DNA of 64,000 nt from Hanleya hanleyi (lineage: Eukaryota > Mollusca > Polyplacophora > Lepidopleurida > Hanleyidae): positions 1 through 64,000 of the forward strand of contig JAVTVY010025245.1 in NCBI GenBank assembly GCA_036873755.1, in the 5' to 3' direction. Positions 8,840 to 18,292 of this stretch are shown here, piece after piece. The stretch's first letter is position 1. Each line of letters opens with the position of its first letter. The notes below the pieces were generated by a model. That model did no database searches. It saw only the letters and a program-made list of their open reading frames with translations, and had not been told where the DNA came from. The position numbers and the translations under genes were made by a program.

Positions 8840-9430
8840 GTTTTTAGATCTATAGATCTTGCTTGGAATTGTTTTTCTTGCCAATCCGCTTCTGGGTGGT
8901 GCCACCTCGGGCCAAGTTAAAATTGCATCTCCAGACAAGAACTTTTGAAACCTGAACCGATTCATTCCAAATTTGGTGTGTAGGTACCTCGCCTCAATTT
9001 CTCGTTTGGCATTGTTTTTCATGCCGATCCACATATAGGTGATGCCACCTGGGGGCAAATTTAAAATTATGTTTCCGGACAATAACTTTTTAATACTTGA
9101 ATAAATTCTTTCCAAGTTTGGTATACATGTACCTTAACTGAAGGTTTCACTTGGTATTGTTTTTCTTGTCAATCTGCTCATAGGTGGCGCCACCTGTAGG
9201 CCAAGGTAACATTTTCTATTTCCAATGTCAAGAGATCTTGCCTCAAGACCTCGGTTGGGATTATTTTTTTATGCCTATCTGCCTACACATGGCGCTACCT
9301 GAGGGCCAAGGTAAAATTGCATTTCCGGACAGTAACTGTTGGATCTTAATGGATTCTTTTAAATTTGGTATGTGGGTACCTACTCTCAAGGCATCTTATG
9401 GCATCATGTTAATGATGTTTTTCCTAAGTT
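8840..9430. repeat. GGTGGCGCCACC tandem repeat, block 2 (diverged)
   Basis: About four diverged units, each with a GGTGGTGCCACCTCGGG / GGTGATGCCACCTGGGG / GGTGGCGCCACCTGTAGG-type centre followed by an AAATT-rich block and a 'CAATAACTTTT' block. Truncated on the right by the DIRS insertion at 9460. Confidence 0.75.
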
Positions 9431-9459
9431 TTACGTTTTTACTTTCTTCACAAATAATG

Positions 9460-9692
9460 AATATTAAACATTTATAAACAATGTTTCTATTTGTTACCAA
9501 ATCAAACCTGCTTTAATTAATGCCATAATCTCCGTCAGGAAGATGATACAAACCGTAAAAAAACGGAAGTTAAAACCAAAAGTTATCTCCCCTAGAGGAG
9601 AGTTGTCCGCCCCTAGGGGAGCTCTCCCATTCATCCCAGTGGAGTTACTATAAAATGCTCTGCTCAAATCATTCCTATCCTCTTTCTCATTG
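9460..9692. repeat. DIRS inverted terminal repeat, 3' side
   Basis: Reverse-complements 16042-16240 apart from the outermost about 45 bp, which are unique to this end. Contains paired CCCCTAGAGGAGAG and CCCCTAGGGGAG blocks. A third copy in the same orientation lies at 63799-64000. Confidence 0.9.
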
Positions 9693-9755
9693 TAACAACC
9701 GAGACCTGTAGTGTGCAAGGCCGCGGCATGAGGGGACGGAAGGGAGGGACAATCA

Positions 9756-9851
9756 AATTAAAGCAGGTTTGATTTGGTAACAAATAGAAACATTGTTTAT
9801 AAATGTTTAATATTTGATTCCCAAATCGTAAACCTGCTTTAATTAATGCCA
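9756..9851. repeat. DIRS internal complementary region
   Basis: Bases 9756-9814 are the exact complement of 9460-9518, and 9816-9851 the exact complement of 16205-16240. The two halves meet at 9815, i.e. the region is complementary to the joined left and right ends, as in DIRS-1, where it templates completion of the circular intermediate. Confidence 0.93.
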
Positions 9852-10751
9852 CAGTACCAACATATGGAGGTGGGAAACCTCGGCCTTGTCGTAACTCCCA
9901 TAGCAGGCTAAGTAATCGCTGGGATGACACAGACATGGGTATAAACATGAGACATTAATACTCAACAAGTTGAACCCTGGTCAGAGACGTAAAAGGGTAA
10001 TTCATGGAGTTGATACAGTAGTACTTATCTTGAGTGTCTCCATCCATGTAGCTGTGCTCGTGGTGTGGTACACATTTCTACCAAGTTGAAGGAAACCCCG
10101 GGCTCCAAAGGCTACAAGAAGGTCCTCTTGGTAGGCACTGTATGTCGTGGGGGGGGGGGGGAATCAGCCTACAAGCCCGTGCATACAGGGAGATCCTTGG
10201 TCAGACCATTAAGAACGGGGAGAGAGCTGCCCGAAGCTTAGAGGGTTGCCAAGCCACACCACTCTCAGTCCACAAACCGCCTTACGTCAACTCTCCATAC
10301 TTGGTCCTTGAAACTTGAACAGGTCTTGTAGGATGCGTTGGAGTTGACCGCGTTTGCTCCCTGAGTCAGCTCTACGCAATCGTCAACTCTCTGTACTTTA
10401 TTCGCTGTTGCTGACACTAGCAACCTGAAACAGAAACATTAACACTCACAAAGTGTCAGTTCTTTGTCTTGTGAGTTGAGCGTAGGTGACCCAGCTGAGA
10501 TCATCTAGAAGGAAGTCAGTTTCAACCTGAAATGACACAAGCAAATCTGCAGTTAAGATTAAAACTCACCATAGTGTCAGGCCTTGATTGATGACTTGAG
10601 AGTCCATGGCTGGCTAGCTGACTTATTTCTTCCTTCTTAGATGATCATGTAGTATGTGGACCAATGTTATGATTGAGATGAGATGAGATGATACAGCAAG
10701 ATGGCTGCCTTGCTGCGATGATGAAAAATGCCCCCCCCCCCTTTTTTGACA
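9852..10751. other. DIRS 3' non-coding region
   Basis: No ORF of note. It carries homopolymer G and C runs at 10149-10161 and 10729-10740 and a GTGTCAG-containing segment repeated about 120 bp apart (10450s and 10570s). Confidence 0.45.
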
Positions 10752-11860
10752 TTACTTGACCACGTGCTGGGCAGCCACCAGCGGCCCAAGCGTGGTCACA
10801 CTATCTGATTGCACTGACATATCTCTCAGATAGAAATTAGTGAACGTGGAGTTTGCTGTCCAGGCACAAGACTGGACAATGTCATGGAGGGACAAGTTCT
10901 TCCATAAAGGCCATGACGTAGCGATGGCACGAATCTCATGAGAAGAAGCAGTAGATAGTAGCGGGGGAACGTCAATGGCCAATTGATAAGACCATTTAAT
11001 GGTCTTCTTCAACCACGCGGCAATGGTATTCTTCGTAATGTCACGCATTGCAGACGGGCGAAGGGACAGAAATAACAGGCGCCGAGAGCCGCGAGCGGAA
11101 TCGGTACGAGTAAGATAGTGGCGAATGGCTCGAACAGGGCATAACAAAAGGTCGTCTTCGAGACCATGCACGAAGTCTGATAACGCAGGAATGGAGTACG
11201 ACCGTTGAGCGCACGGACCTAAGCGAACAGACTCATTTTTGGCGATGAACTCCGGAACGGGACGAAAGGAAATGCGAGACCAATCCGCCGTCCAGGTCAT
11301 AGAAGATCTCTCAAGAGCATGAAGTTCAGACACTCTAGACGCCAAAGCAAAAGCCGCCAGAAAAGCAGCCTTGTAAGACACAGCTTTTAGAGAGGCGGAT
11401 TGTAAGGGTTCAAAGGGCGGACGAATCAGAGCACACAGAACCACACCAATATCCCATTTCGGTAACAGCTGGCGAGTACGGCGAGACTGTAACGCGAAGG
11501 CGCGAATAAGCGCAGAGATATTATCGTTAAGGCTAATGTCGGTACCGGAGGTAAGACGTAACACCCTAGCAAGAGCAGATCGATACCCTTCAATGGTGCT
11601 GATTTGAAACTTCTTATCACGGTGAAGGTGAAGGAGGAAGTCAGCTACGAGGGAAATAGAGGCAGAGTCGGGATCGGCATCACGTCCTCGGCACCAGGAG
11701 ACAAAATAGGCCCATTTCGCCTGATAGAGCTGCGATGTGGAAGATCGATTGGCTGAAACCATCGTCTGTGCAACCTCTGCTGAAAATCCTTGGACTGAGA
11801 GTGCATTCTGGATAGTCTGCAGACGTGTAGGTTGAGCCACCGTGGGTTGTGATGGAGAAT
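10752..11860 (-). CDS. DIRS tyrosine recombinase
   Basis: C-terminal about 370 residues of a 967-codon frame (13655-10752) whose upstream part is only a shadow of RT/RNase H, so the true start is uncertain and given as approximate. An N-terminal core-binding domain (LYQAKWAYFVSWCRGRDADP, then VADFLLHLHRD and STIEGYRSAL) precedes a catalytic domain with Arg in ALASRVSELHAL (about 773 of the long frame), His-x-x-Arg in SSHEIRAIATSW (about 904) and Tyr in FYLRDMS (about 940). This is the R...HxxR...Y set of phage-integrase-type recombinases, which insert the circular DNA intermediate. Intact as far as seen. Overlaps the 3' end of the RNase H frame, as usual for DIRS. Confidence 0.85.
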
Positions 11861-12625
11861 CCCGTGCGGCTGACGTAACAGGCTGGGCCAAACTGGGAGA
11901 CAACGTGGCGGGGCAGTGAGGAGCGGGACCAGGACCGAAAACCACTGACGACGAGGCCACCACGGCATTACGAGCAGAATGATGCAGTCGTGTTGAGAAA
12001 TCTTTTGAAGAATTTCCAGAATCAGGGCCATCGGTGGGTAGGCATAAGCTAGGAAGTTGTCCCAGTTGATCGACAGGGCGTCGATGGCGAAGGCTTGAGG
12101 GTCCAGAATCGGACTGACGAAAAGGGCTAACTGGACGTTGTTCCTCGTCGCAAACAGATCGATCAAAGGTGACTCCCAGACGCTGCAGATCTGCCGGAAT
12201 ACCTCCGGATGAAGTTGCCACTCGGTCTGAAGAACGGTGTCTGGACGAGACAGGCTGTCCGCTAAGACATTGAGCCGACCCGGAACATGGCGAGCATGGA
12301 GATGACAATGATGAATGAGAGCCCAGTCGTACAGATCCCACACCAGACGAAACGTTGATAGCGAGCGGGTGGTACCCATCTTGTTGATGTGGGCAATGAC
12401 CGTGGAGTTGTCCGTCGCGATGAGAAGAGACGAATTCGCGAGACGTTGACTCCAATGTTGAACCGCTAGGATGACTGCCTTCATCTCCAGAAGGTTGATG
12501 TGAAGTCTGGCATCCAACGTTGACCATCTGCCGGACACCTCCAAGTCGTCCAGATGGGCTCCCCAGCCGGTCTCTGAAGCATCGGTGTAAAGATGGTGAA
12601 CCGGGGCCGGAAAACGAAATGGTAC
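11645..12625 (-). CDS. DIRS RNase H and methyltransferase-like region, cut off by an in-frame TGA
   Basis: In the same frame as RT but separated from it by one TGA codon (12628-12626). It starts with the RNase H first strand (LYTDASETGWGAHL), then INLLEMKAVILAV, IATDNSTVIAHINKMG and HVPGRLNVLADSLSR, which supply the D-E-D-D residues. The following part (LIDLFATRNNVQLALFVSP, then ILLVMPWWPRRQWF) is the conserved stretch of DIRS elements compared to Dam-type methyltransferases. The first ATG in this frame is at 12544, inside the domain, so without readthrough the first RNase H Asp would be missing. Confidence 0.8.
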   Translation of the reverse strand, partial: VPFRFPAPVHHLYTDASETGWGAHLDDLEVSGRWSTLDARLHINLLEMKAVILAVQHWSQRLANSSLLIATDNSTVIAHINKMGTTRSLSTFRLVWDLYDWALIHHCHLHARHVPGRLNVLADSLSRPDTVLQTEWQLHPEVFRQICSVWESPLIDLFATRNNVQLALFVSPILDPQAFAIDALSINWDNFLAYAYPPMALILEILQKISQHDCIILLVMPWWPRRQWFSVLVPLLTAPPRCLPVWPSLLRQPHGILHHNPRWLNLHVCRLSRMHSQSKDFQQRLHRRWFQPIDLPHRSSIRRNGPILSPGAEDVMPIPTLPLFPS

Positions 12626-13870
12626 TCACTGCATGACGTTGTGGTGACACTGCCACCAAATCAGATGTGGATGTAGAGACGTCAATACCGGCACCGCAGG
12701 GTTGAGGGAAGATGTCTGTAGGTAAGGAGACAGATGATACTGCAGAGGCCGAACCTGGAGGCGGCCGTAAGGAGTAAGGTCCTGTATGGAAGTAAGTAAA
12801 CCCACCAGACTTTGCCACTGCTGACGTGTCTGTGACGTTGATGACAAAAACTTTAGAATCAACAGCTGAATCTTGTTCCAACGATCCTCTGGAGGGTATA
12901 CCAGTTGTAGACGAGTATCGAACACCGCTCCGATGTAACGGCGAATTTGCGCCGGGACCAACTCCGACTTTAGAGGATGAGGAATGAAGCCGAGGTGACG
13001 TAAAACAAACAGAGTGAACCGGACCAGCGCGTTGAGGCGGGACTCGTCCGCAGCCCACAGGAGTATGTCGTCGATATAAACCTCGATTTGAATACCTCGC
13101 AGGTGTAGAAATGCCATGACTGGTGCGGTGACACGGGTAAATAACCAAGGGGCGATGTTGACTCCGAAGGGAAGGACCTGCCATTCGAAGCGACGATCGT
13201 TGATAATGAAGCGCAGGTAACGGCGATGACGTGGATGAATTGGAATATGAAGATACGCGTCCTGAAGATCGACTGAGGCCAACCAATCCCGGTGATGTAC
13301 GCGGGCCCGAATCGATGTTACAGAAGGCATCTTGAAATGAGGAGGAGAGATGAGATGAAGCTTGTTTAATACCTTGAGGTCGATCACCATCCTCATCTGG
13401 TCCGAATCTTTCTTCGGTACCAGAAACACGTGGCTGTAAAAACCTACCCTGTCTTCGGTCCCTGGTAACTCCCTTACGGCTCCCTTGTCGATGAGCGTGG
13501 TGACCGAAGATAGAAGTGTCTGTAAGTGACCTGCGGGAACTGGCAGACGGGAGGAACGAGGCCAAGCGATGAGTTTGGGCAGCGACTGAAAATTGAATAG
13601 GAAGCCCTCCTTCAAAACTCTTATAATCCAGGCGTCGTCCGTGATGAGCCGCCAATTCTCGTAGAAATACTGTAGACGCCCGCCCACGACCTGATGACTG
13701 AATGAGCGGAAGGCGGGTAATTGAAAATCTTCGGCTTGATAGGGAACGGGAAACGGATAGTCATTTGTTGGAATGTCCACCTCGTTCGAAAGATTTCCCA
13801 CGGAAGGAACGGCGACCACGGCCTCGTGGGGGTTTGTCGAAGCCACGAAAATTACCCCGAGGACCCCCAT
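12626..13870 (-). CDS. DIRS reverse transcriptase
   Basis: 414 residues. Preceded by a DIRS-typical VVGGRLQYFYENWRLITDDAW segment (about 61-81). RT motifs: a SHVFLVPKKD block near 146-155, motif A with D201 (SVDLQDAYLHIPIHP), motif B (LPFGVNIAPWLFT), motif C YIDD at 265-268, then LGFIPHPLKSELVP and the thumb. Overlaps the 3' end of gag by 110 nt in a different frame, so translation probably needs frameshift or reinitiation; the real start is uncertain. Ends at a TGA just before RNase H. It copies element RNA into DNA. Confidence 0.9.
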   Translation of the reverse strand: MGVLGVIFVASTNPHEAVVAVPSVGNLSNEVDIPTNDYPFPVPYQAEDFQLPAFRSFSHQVVGGRLQYFYENWRLITDDAWIIRVLKEGFLFNFQSLPKLIAWPRSSRLPVPAGHLQTLLSSVTTLIDKGAVRELPGTEDRVGFYSHVFLVPKKDSDQMRMVIDLKVLNKLHLISPPHFKMPSVTSIRARVHHRDWLASVDLQDAYLHIPIHPRHRRYLRFIINDRRFEWQVLPFGVNIAPWLFTRVTAPVMAFLHLRGIQIEVYIDDILLWAADESRLNALVRFTLFVLRHLGFIPHPLKSELVPAQIRRYIGAVFDTRLQLVYPPEDRWNKIQLLILKFLSSTSQTRQQWQSLVGLLTSIQDLTPYGRLQVRPLQYHLSPYLQTSSLNPAVPVLTSLHPHLIWWQCHHNVMQ

Positions 13871-15944
13871 CCTGTTGGGTGGTATTGGAAGTACGACCCC
13901 GTCTCGGTCTCCGATCCGCGGCGACGCCCGGACGACGAGCTACAGCAGCAATCAAACGAGACGTCCGTTCTTCACGAACCGCGGGCATAACAGATTCAAT
14001 AGCATTGTTGAAAATGAACTTGGATGATAATGGCTGATGCAGCAATTGATCCTTAACCAAATATGGGACATCAGGTTTGACCACCTTAAGTAAGGCATTC
14101 CGTTGCGCTTGGACAAGCGAAACATAAGAAAACGAACCGGCCTCAATGACTTGACGGTTAGCCTTAACGAGGGTGTCAATAAAACCACGCAAATAAGCCA
14201 CGCGACCCGGAGACAAAGAAGTCGACCCATTGTCTAGACGTAACGCAGGATCTAAGGCAATTTGAGAAGTAGCCAACAAAAACCAATCCGCGGCAGATGA
14301 AGCACGTTGTACTACTTGCAACATCTCCAGAACATTCTCCACAACTTTGGAAGAAACCGCGAGAGGAGCTGACCTAGATACCTTAGAAATCTGACCCAAA
14401 TCCTGATCACGTTTGGGTGGTTTCTCGGGCAACACGTTATCATGAATGTCAAATTGAAATCGAAAACGGGGCTTCTTAAACTTGTTGTCGTCCTCTAATT
14501 GACGATCAAACTTCTCTAAATTATCCTCCCAAGCTGGTGAGGGAGCGCAAGAGGAACGAGATACAGACGCCGAAGACGCAAACGCAGAAGAAGCCGCTGT
14601 CTGACATTTAATACGAGAAGGACCATCATTCGAAGCAGGCGGCATATCCGGCACCAACGCTAAAAGCGCATCCATTTTATCCGAAAAATCCATCATTGAC
14701 GTATCCTCCGAATTTTCCACTGAAGAAGAGGAACCATCAGAAGAACTCGACGAAACCGGAATGGGCGAGCGAGTGATATGACTTCGGCGAGAGGTTGACA
14801 AATCGTGAACAACCGATTGATCAAGAAACGGAGTCTGTGACTGACGAACGTGGTGACCTAGATAAGAAGGTGAGGCCGAAAGACGTGGCAAACGGCATGG
14901 AGGCGTAGGAGAACGTCGAGTCGAAGTACGAGAACGGCGTACCGGAGAATGGGAAGGCCGAAAAATAGTACTGGAACCACCCCGTGGACGAGAACTACGA
15001 ACAGGGGAACGAGATCGTCGCACAGGCGAATGAGAACGACGTACATGCGAATACAAAGGACGAGGCGGCGTAACAGAACGTCGCGGAGAAACAACACACC
15101 GAACCGGAGAACGTGAACGGCTTTGTGGTGTACGTGAGCGTCGTGTAGGCGTATGGGAACGACGATGTGATGAATCAACATACGCAGTAACCGGGGATCG
15201 TAAGTCCGCAATTTGAACACTCAAAGGTAGGACCGAACGACCGTCCATAGAATGAGAAACGGATTTAGATAAACTATGTTTAGATTTAACCCGCAACGGA
15301 GAAACTGACACACGACGATGTTTATTTCGTTTGGAATGAGATAAACCAATTGACAAAGGAGAAGTCGAGTTAACATGCGACACAACTGCATTCTTTTGTC
15401 CGACGGGAACAATGGGCCACTCAGGCAAAACCGACCTAGCTCCAGAGGGCTTTGTTGAACTAAACAATGGAACCGGTTTGACTCCAGACAATGCAATACC
15501 TGTACAGGTCAAACTGTCTAGCAGCTGAGATTTATCTTGCTGTACGACAGTCCCACTCGGCGGGATAATTACAGATGCCGGTGAAGCCGGGCTTCTAAAT
15601 CTATGAGAGACATCGAATCCTATACCAACGATATCTTCGTTAGTTTTCATGTCATTTACAAGGGCAATTTCCAACAGGCGTCTGTCGACCTCCGAAAGAG
15701 ACGGGTCGTCAGACGCATGCAAAAGATAAGCCCGTCGGGCCTGGGCATAATTCCTCCAGGTCGACGAGTCCCATAACAAACATTCGGCGCAAGAAGTCTG
15801 CCGATAACACAACTCTTTACACGCAAAACAAACCGTGTGGGCGTCCAAACGGGACAAAACTTGCCCACACGTACGACAAGCATTAGAAATCGGAACCTCA
15901 GACATAACTAATGTAAGAAGAATTTCCGACAAGAAAGAAAACAC
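13761..15944 (-). CDS. DIRS gag-like protein with zinc-knuckle-like N-terminus and RS-rich domain
   Basis: 727 residues; the second Met (residue 14, codon at 15905) may be the true start, since the first 13 residues are hydrophobic and atypical. Near the N-terminus paired Cys (CRTCGQVL, CFACKELC, CAECLLW) suggest a zinc-binding fold. Residues about 215-385 are extremely Arg/Ser/Pro-rich with repeated RRSRSPVR-type units like SR splicing factors. A conserved gag block follows (VENVLEMLQVVQRASSAADW). The C-terminus is RG-rich, suited to RNA binding. Likely forms the RNA-binding particle of the element. Confidence 0.8.
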   Translation of the reverse strand: MFSFLSEILLTLVMSEVPISNACRTCGQVLSRLDAHTVCFACKELCYRQTSCAECLLWDSSTWRNYAQARRAYLLHASDDPSLSEVDRRLLEIALVNDMKTNEDIVGIGFDVSHRFRSPASPASVIIPPSGTVVQQDKSQLLDSLTCTGIALSGVKPVPLFSSTKPSGARSVLPEWPIVPVGQKNAVVSHVNSTSPLSIGLSHSKRNKHRRVSVSPLRVKSKHSLSKSVSHSMDGRSVLPLSVQIADLRSPVTAYVDSSHRRSHTPTRRSRTPQSRSRSPVRCVVSPRRSVTPPRPLYSHVRRSHSPVRRSRSPVRSSRPRGGSSTIFRPSHSPVRRSRTSTRRSPTPPCRLPRLSASPSYLGHHVRQSQTPFLDQSVVHDLSTSRRSHITRSPIPVSSSSSDGSSSSVENSEDTSMMDFSDKMDALLALVPDMPPASNDGPSRIKCQTAASSAFASSASVSRSSCAPSPAWEDNLEKFDRQLEDDNKFKKPRFRFQFDIHDNVLPEKPPKRDQDLGQISKVSRSAPLAVSSKVVENVLEMLQVVQRASSAADWFLLATSQIALDPALRLDNGSTSLSPGRVAYLRGFIDTLVKANRQVIEAGSFSYVSLVQAQRNALLKVVKPDVPYLVKDQLLHQPLSSKFIFNNAIESVMPAVREERTSRLIAAVARRPGVAADRRPRRGRTSNTTQQDGGPRGNFRGFDKPPRGRGRRSFRGKSFERGGHSNK

Positions 15945-16041
15945 AAGTCAATCACTGATAAAGGATATAACCGGCGGTTGCAACAACAACAACACAGGCT
16001 GTATAAACACTTCCTTGATGTGTACTGGTCGAATACAAACA

Positions 16042-16240
16042 GAGAAAGAGGATAGGAATGATTTGAGCAGAGCCTGTTATAGTAACTCCACTGGGATGAA
16101 TGGTAGAGCTCCCCTAGGGGCGGACAACTCTCCTCTAGGGGAGATAACTTTTGGTTTTAACTTCCGTTTTTTCACGGTTTGTATCATCTTCCTGACGGAG
16201 ATTATGGCATTAATTAAAGCAGGTTTACGATTTGGGAATC
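16042..16240. repeat. DIRS inverted terminal repeat, 5' side
   Basis: Reverse complement of the 9460-9692 repeat; its outer 36 bp (16205-16240) are complementary to 9816-9851 in the internal region. The gag ORF starts about 100 bp inside it. Confidence 0.9.
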
Positions 16241-16309
16241 TAATATTTCCTTTACTAAAGATGCAAAAGGCATGCCTCCAATCGTATTCGATCGACTGTA
16301 TCTAGTTTC

Positions 16310-17530
16310 TTCAATATTTGCCATATACATTCCTTGTGACAAGATGTTGATTGGTATTGCGTTTCAGAAAGATCTGCCTGTAGGTGGCGCCACTAGGGTT
16401 CTTTCTGTTCTTTTGTGCTGCAAGCAATACCTTTGAAACTCTTTGAAATGTTGCTCGAAATTTGGTTTCCGGGCAATAACTTGAGAACTGCTCATCAAAT
16501 TCTTCCCAAATTAGGCATGCATATACATTGTACCTTGCCATGAGATGTTGCTTGGGATTGCGTTTTGACCAATAACTTGAAAACTGCATGCTCATCGGAT
16601 TCTTCTCAAATTTAGCATGCATGTACCATGCCAGGAGATGTTGCACGGGATTGCCTTTCACTCACTTGCACTTACAGGTGGCGCCACCTGGTGGCAAAAT
16701 CCCAAATTTGTCTCCGGGTAATATCATGACCTAAGATGTCGCTTGAGATTGCATTTCGCCCACTTGCGCCTATAGGTGGCGCCACCAGGTGTTAAAATAA
16801 AAATTTGTTTTCAGCCATTAACTTGAGAACTGCTCATCGGAATCTCCTCAAATTTAGCATGCATGTATCATGCCAGGAGATGGTGCGTGGGATTGCCTTT
16901 CGCTCACTTTTACTTACAGGTGGTGCCACCTGGTGGCGAAATACCAGATTTGTTTCCAGGTAATAACTTGAGAACCGCTCGTCAGATTCTTCTTAAATCT
17001 GGTATGAATATATCATGACATATGATGTCGCTTGGGATTGCGTTTCGCCCTTACAGGTAGCACCACCTCGTGTCAAATCTAAATTTGATTTTGCTCATCA
17101 GATTTTTCACCAATTTGGTATGCAGATACCATGCCATGATATGTCCCTTGGGATTGTATTTCACCTGCTTCTGCATACTGGTGGCGACACCTGGTGGAAA
17201 ATTCTGAAATTTGTTCTTGGCAATAATTTGACAACTGCTCATCGGATTCTTCTCAAATTTGGTATTCATATGCCATAAGATATCACTTGGGATTGTGTTT
17301 CGCACACTTGTGCATACAAATCTAAATTTAGTTTCCGGGCAATAACCCTTTTTCAGATTCTTCCCAAAGTTCGTATGCTGATACACCATGTCATGAGATG
17401 ATACTTGGGATTGCGTTTCGCCCACTTGCACCTACAGGTGGCGACACCTGGTGGCAAATTTAAAATTTGGTTTCCAGACAATAGGTTGAGGATGCATTCA
17501 GCTTCTCGTCAAATTTGGTTGCAGATAATA
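16310..17530. repeat. GGTGGCGCCACC tandem repeat, block 3
   Basis: Seven or eight diverged units of about 110-180 bp, each centred on ACAGGTGGCGCCACCTGGTG or a close variant (16381, 16676, 16775, 16919, 17180, 17437), with recurring TTGGGATTGCGTTTCGCCC and AATAACTTGAGAACTGCTCA blocks. Same family, inverted, at 53930-54660. Several units contain a CTCF-like core. Confidence 0.85.
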
Positions 17531-17806
17531 TGCCTTGAGATGTAACTTGGGGTCGCTTCTCGGTCACATAATTTCCATGCTTCACTGCATGGAAACTATA
17601 TTACAGAAGCAAAAAAACGTTCAGTCAACCATTCTGAGTTGATTTTAAAACTTGGAAAGTAGAAAGACACTTCCGCATCCAACGCCTATGAAGTAGCAGT
17701 TGCCTCCCTCATGTAAATCCCCCCCGAGACCAACAATGCTAAAGCATATTGCTGCCTTTTCGGCGGGGGACTTATATATAATAACTAGCATCCTCTGGCT
17801 GCTTGT

Positions 17807-18112
17807 TTTTATACAGATATAGGTCTAAATAAGATGTGCCGCTTAGGGCCATCTGTAGTTTCCCCCAAATCCAGTGAAGGTGGATATGGATGGGTGACCG
17901 GTTGCTGTACTGGCTGGGCTGATCAGTGTCCAGGATAACAGGAACTGTGGACACTCTTGTGTTCTGGCTTATGTAGGCACCGTCGTGATATGTCTAAAAA
18001 AATGTTGAAAACAATGTTAAATCCTAACCACTCATTCACTGCATCATTTATATACCGATTATCCACAACAAGAAGATCGTCTATATAGCGTTTGATGAAT
18101 GAGAAGGAACGG
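17807..18112 (-). pseudogene. Reverse transcriptase, catalytic-core fragment, interrupted by a SINE
   Basis: From 18112 the minus strand reads RSFSFIKRYIDDLLVVDN, the RT motif C (YIDD) region, to about 18046; the 5S SINE (17872-18045) then intrudes; the frame resumes with LQMALSGTSYLDLYLYKN and stops where the pearl-like element begins at 17806. The remaining C-terminus is at 6881-7087. The fragment is thus broken by two separate insertions. Probably Penelope-like. Confidence 0.75.
17872..18045 (+). mobile_element. 5S-rRNA-derived SINE, 5'-truncated
   Basis: Begins within 5S box C (ATGGATGGGTGACCGG) and continues through CTGATCAGTGTCCAG to the tail (CCGTCGTGATATG ... GTTAAATCCTA, then CACTCATTCACT). 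Compare the full copy on the minus strand at 52033-52258. It lies in the RT pseudogene. Confidence 0.85.
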
Positions 18113-18292
18113 GTCATATCATCCAAGTTGCCACATGAACAGGTACAATAAAAGCATACCTGAGATACAACACATATCACGAATCGTTAGATTCTTGGCA
18201 TGTGCTTTAGAACAGGTTAACCGGAAGACTATACTGTGAAGTCATGTGGCTCTGCCAGTATGTCGGCACCTCTTCCCACTTCCCTTATATGG
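18110..18292. repeat. Dispersed repeat, copy 2 (first copy 3955-4140)
   Basis: Same orientation and extent as 3955-4140. Its left edge coincides with the start of the conserved RT peptide. Confidence 0.8.

Larger units (their letters stand above)
9460..16240 (-). mobile_element. DIRS-like tyrosine-recombinase retrotransposon, nearly complete
   Basis: About 6.8 kb, read on the minus strand. It has inverted terminal repeats (9460-9692 and 16042-16240), an internal complementary region (9756-9851) matching both outer ends, and coding regions in DIRS order: gag-like (15944-13761), RT (13870-12626), RNase H plus a methyltransferase-like region (12625-11645), and tyrosine recombinase (about 11860-10752). 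There is no target duplication, as expected for tyrosine-recombinase integration through a circular intermediate. It is inserted in the tandem-repeat core of the 7088-17806 element. One in-frame TGA separates RT from RNase H, so this copy is probably defective. The left end of a second copy is at 63799. Confidence 0.92.
7088..17806 (-). mobile_element. Pearl/Helentron-like element, split by a DIRS insertion
   Basis: On the minus strand it starts with ACAAGCAGCCAGAGGATGC at 17806, has subterminal GTCCCCCGCC (17771-17762) matched by inverted GGCGGGGGAC near 7100-7109, and ends AATAAAGCGGGCC at 7088. The same terminal blocks bound the 1.98-kb copy at 53703-55682. The interior is tandem repeats of about 165 bp centred on GGTGGCGCCACC (7100-7930, 8840-9430, 16310-17530). 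A 6.8-kb DIRS element sits at 9460-16240. The element interrupts an RT gene whose two parts flank it. No transposase is encoded; it is non-autonomous. The pearl/Helentron label is by structure: no clear target duplication, subterminal inverted repeats, tandem core. Confidence 0.7.

Noticed and set aside
11861..13655. First about 600 codons of the 967-codon frame on the minus strand
   Set aside because: Antiphase shadow of RT and RNase H; only the C-terminal recombinase part is protein-like.
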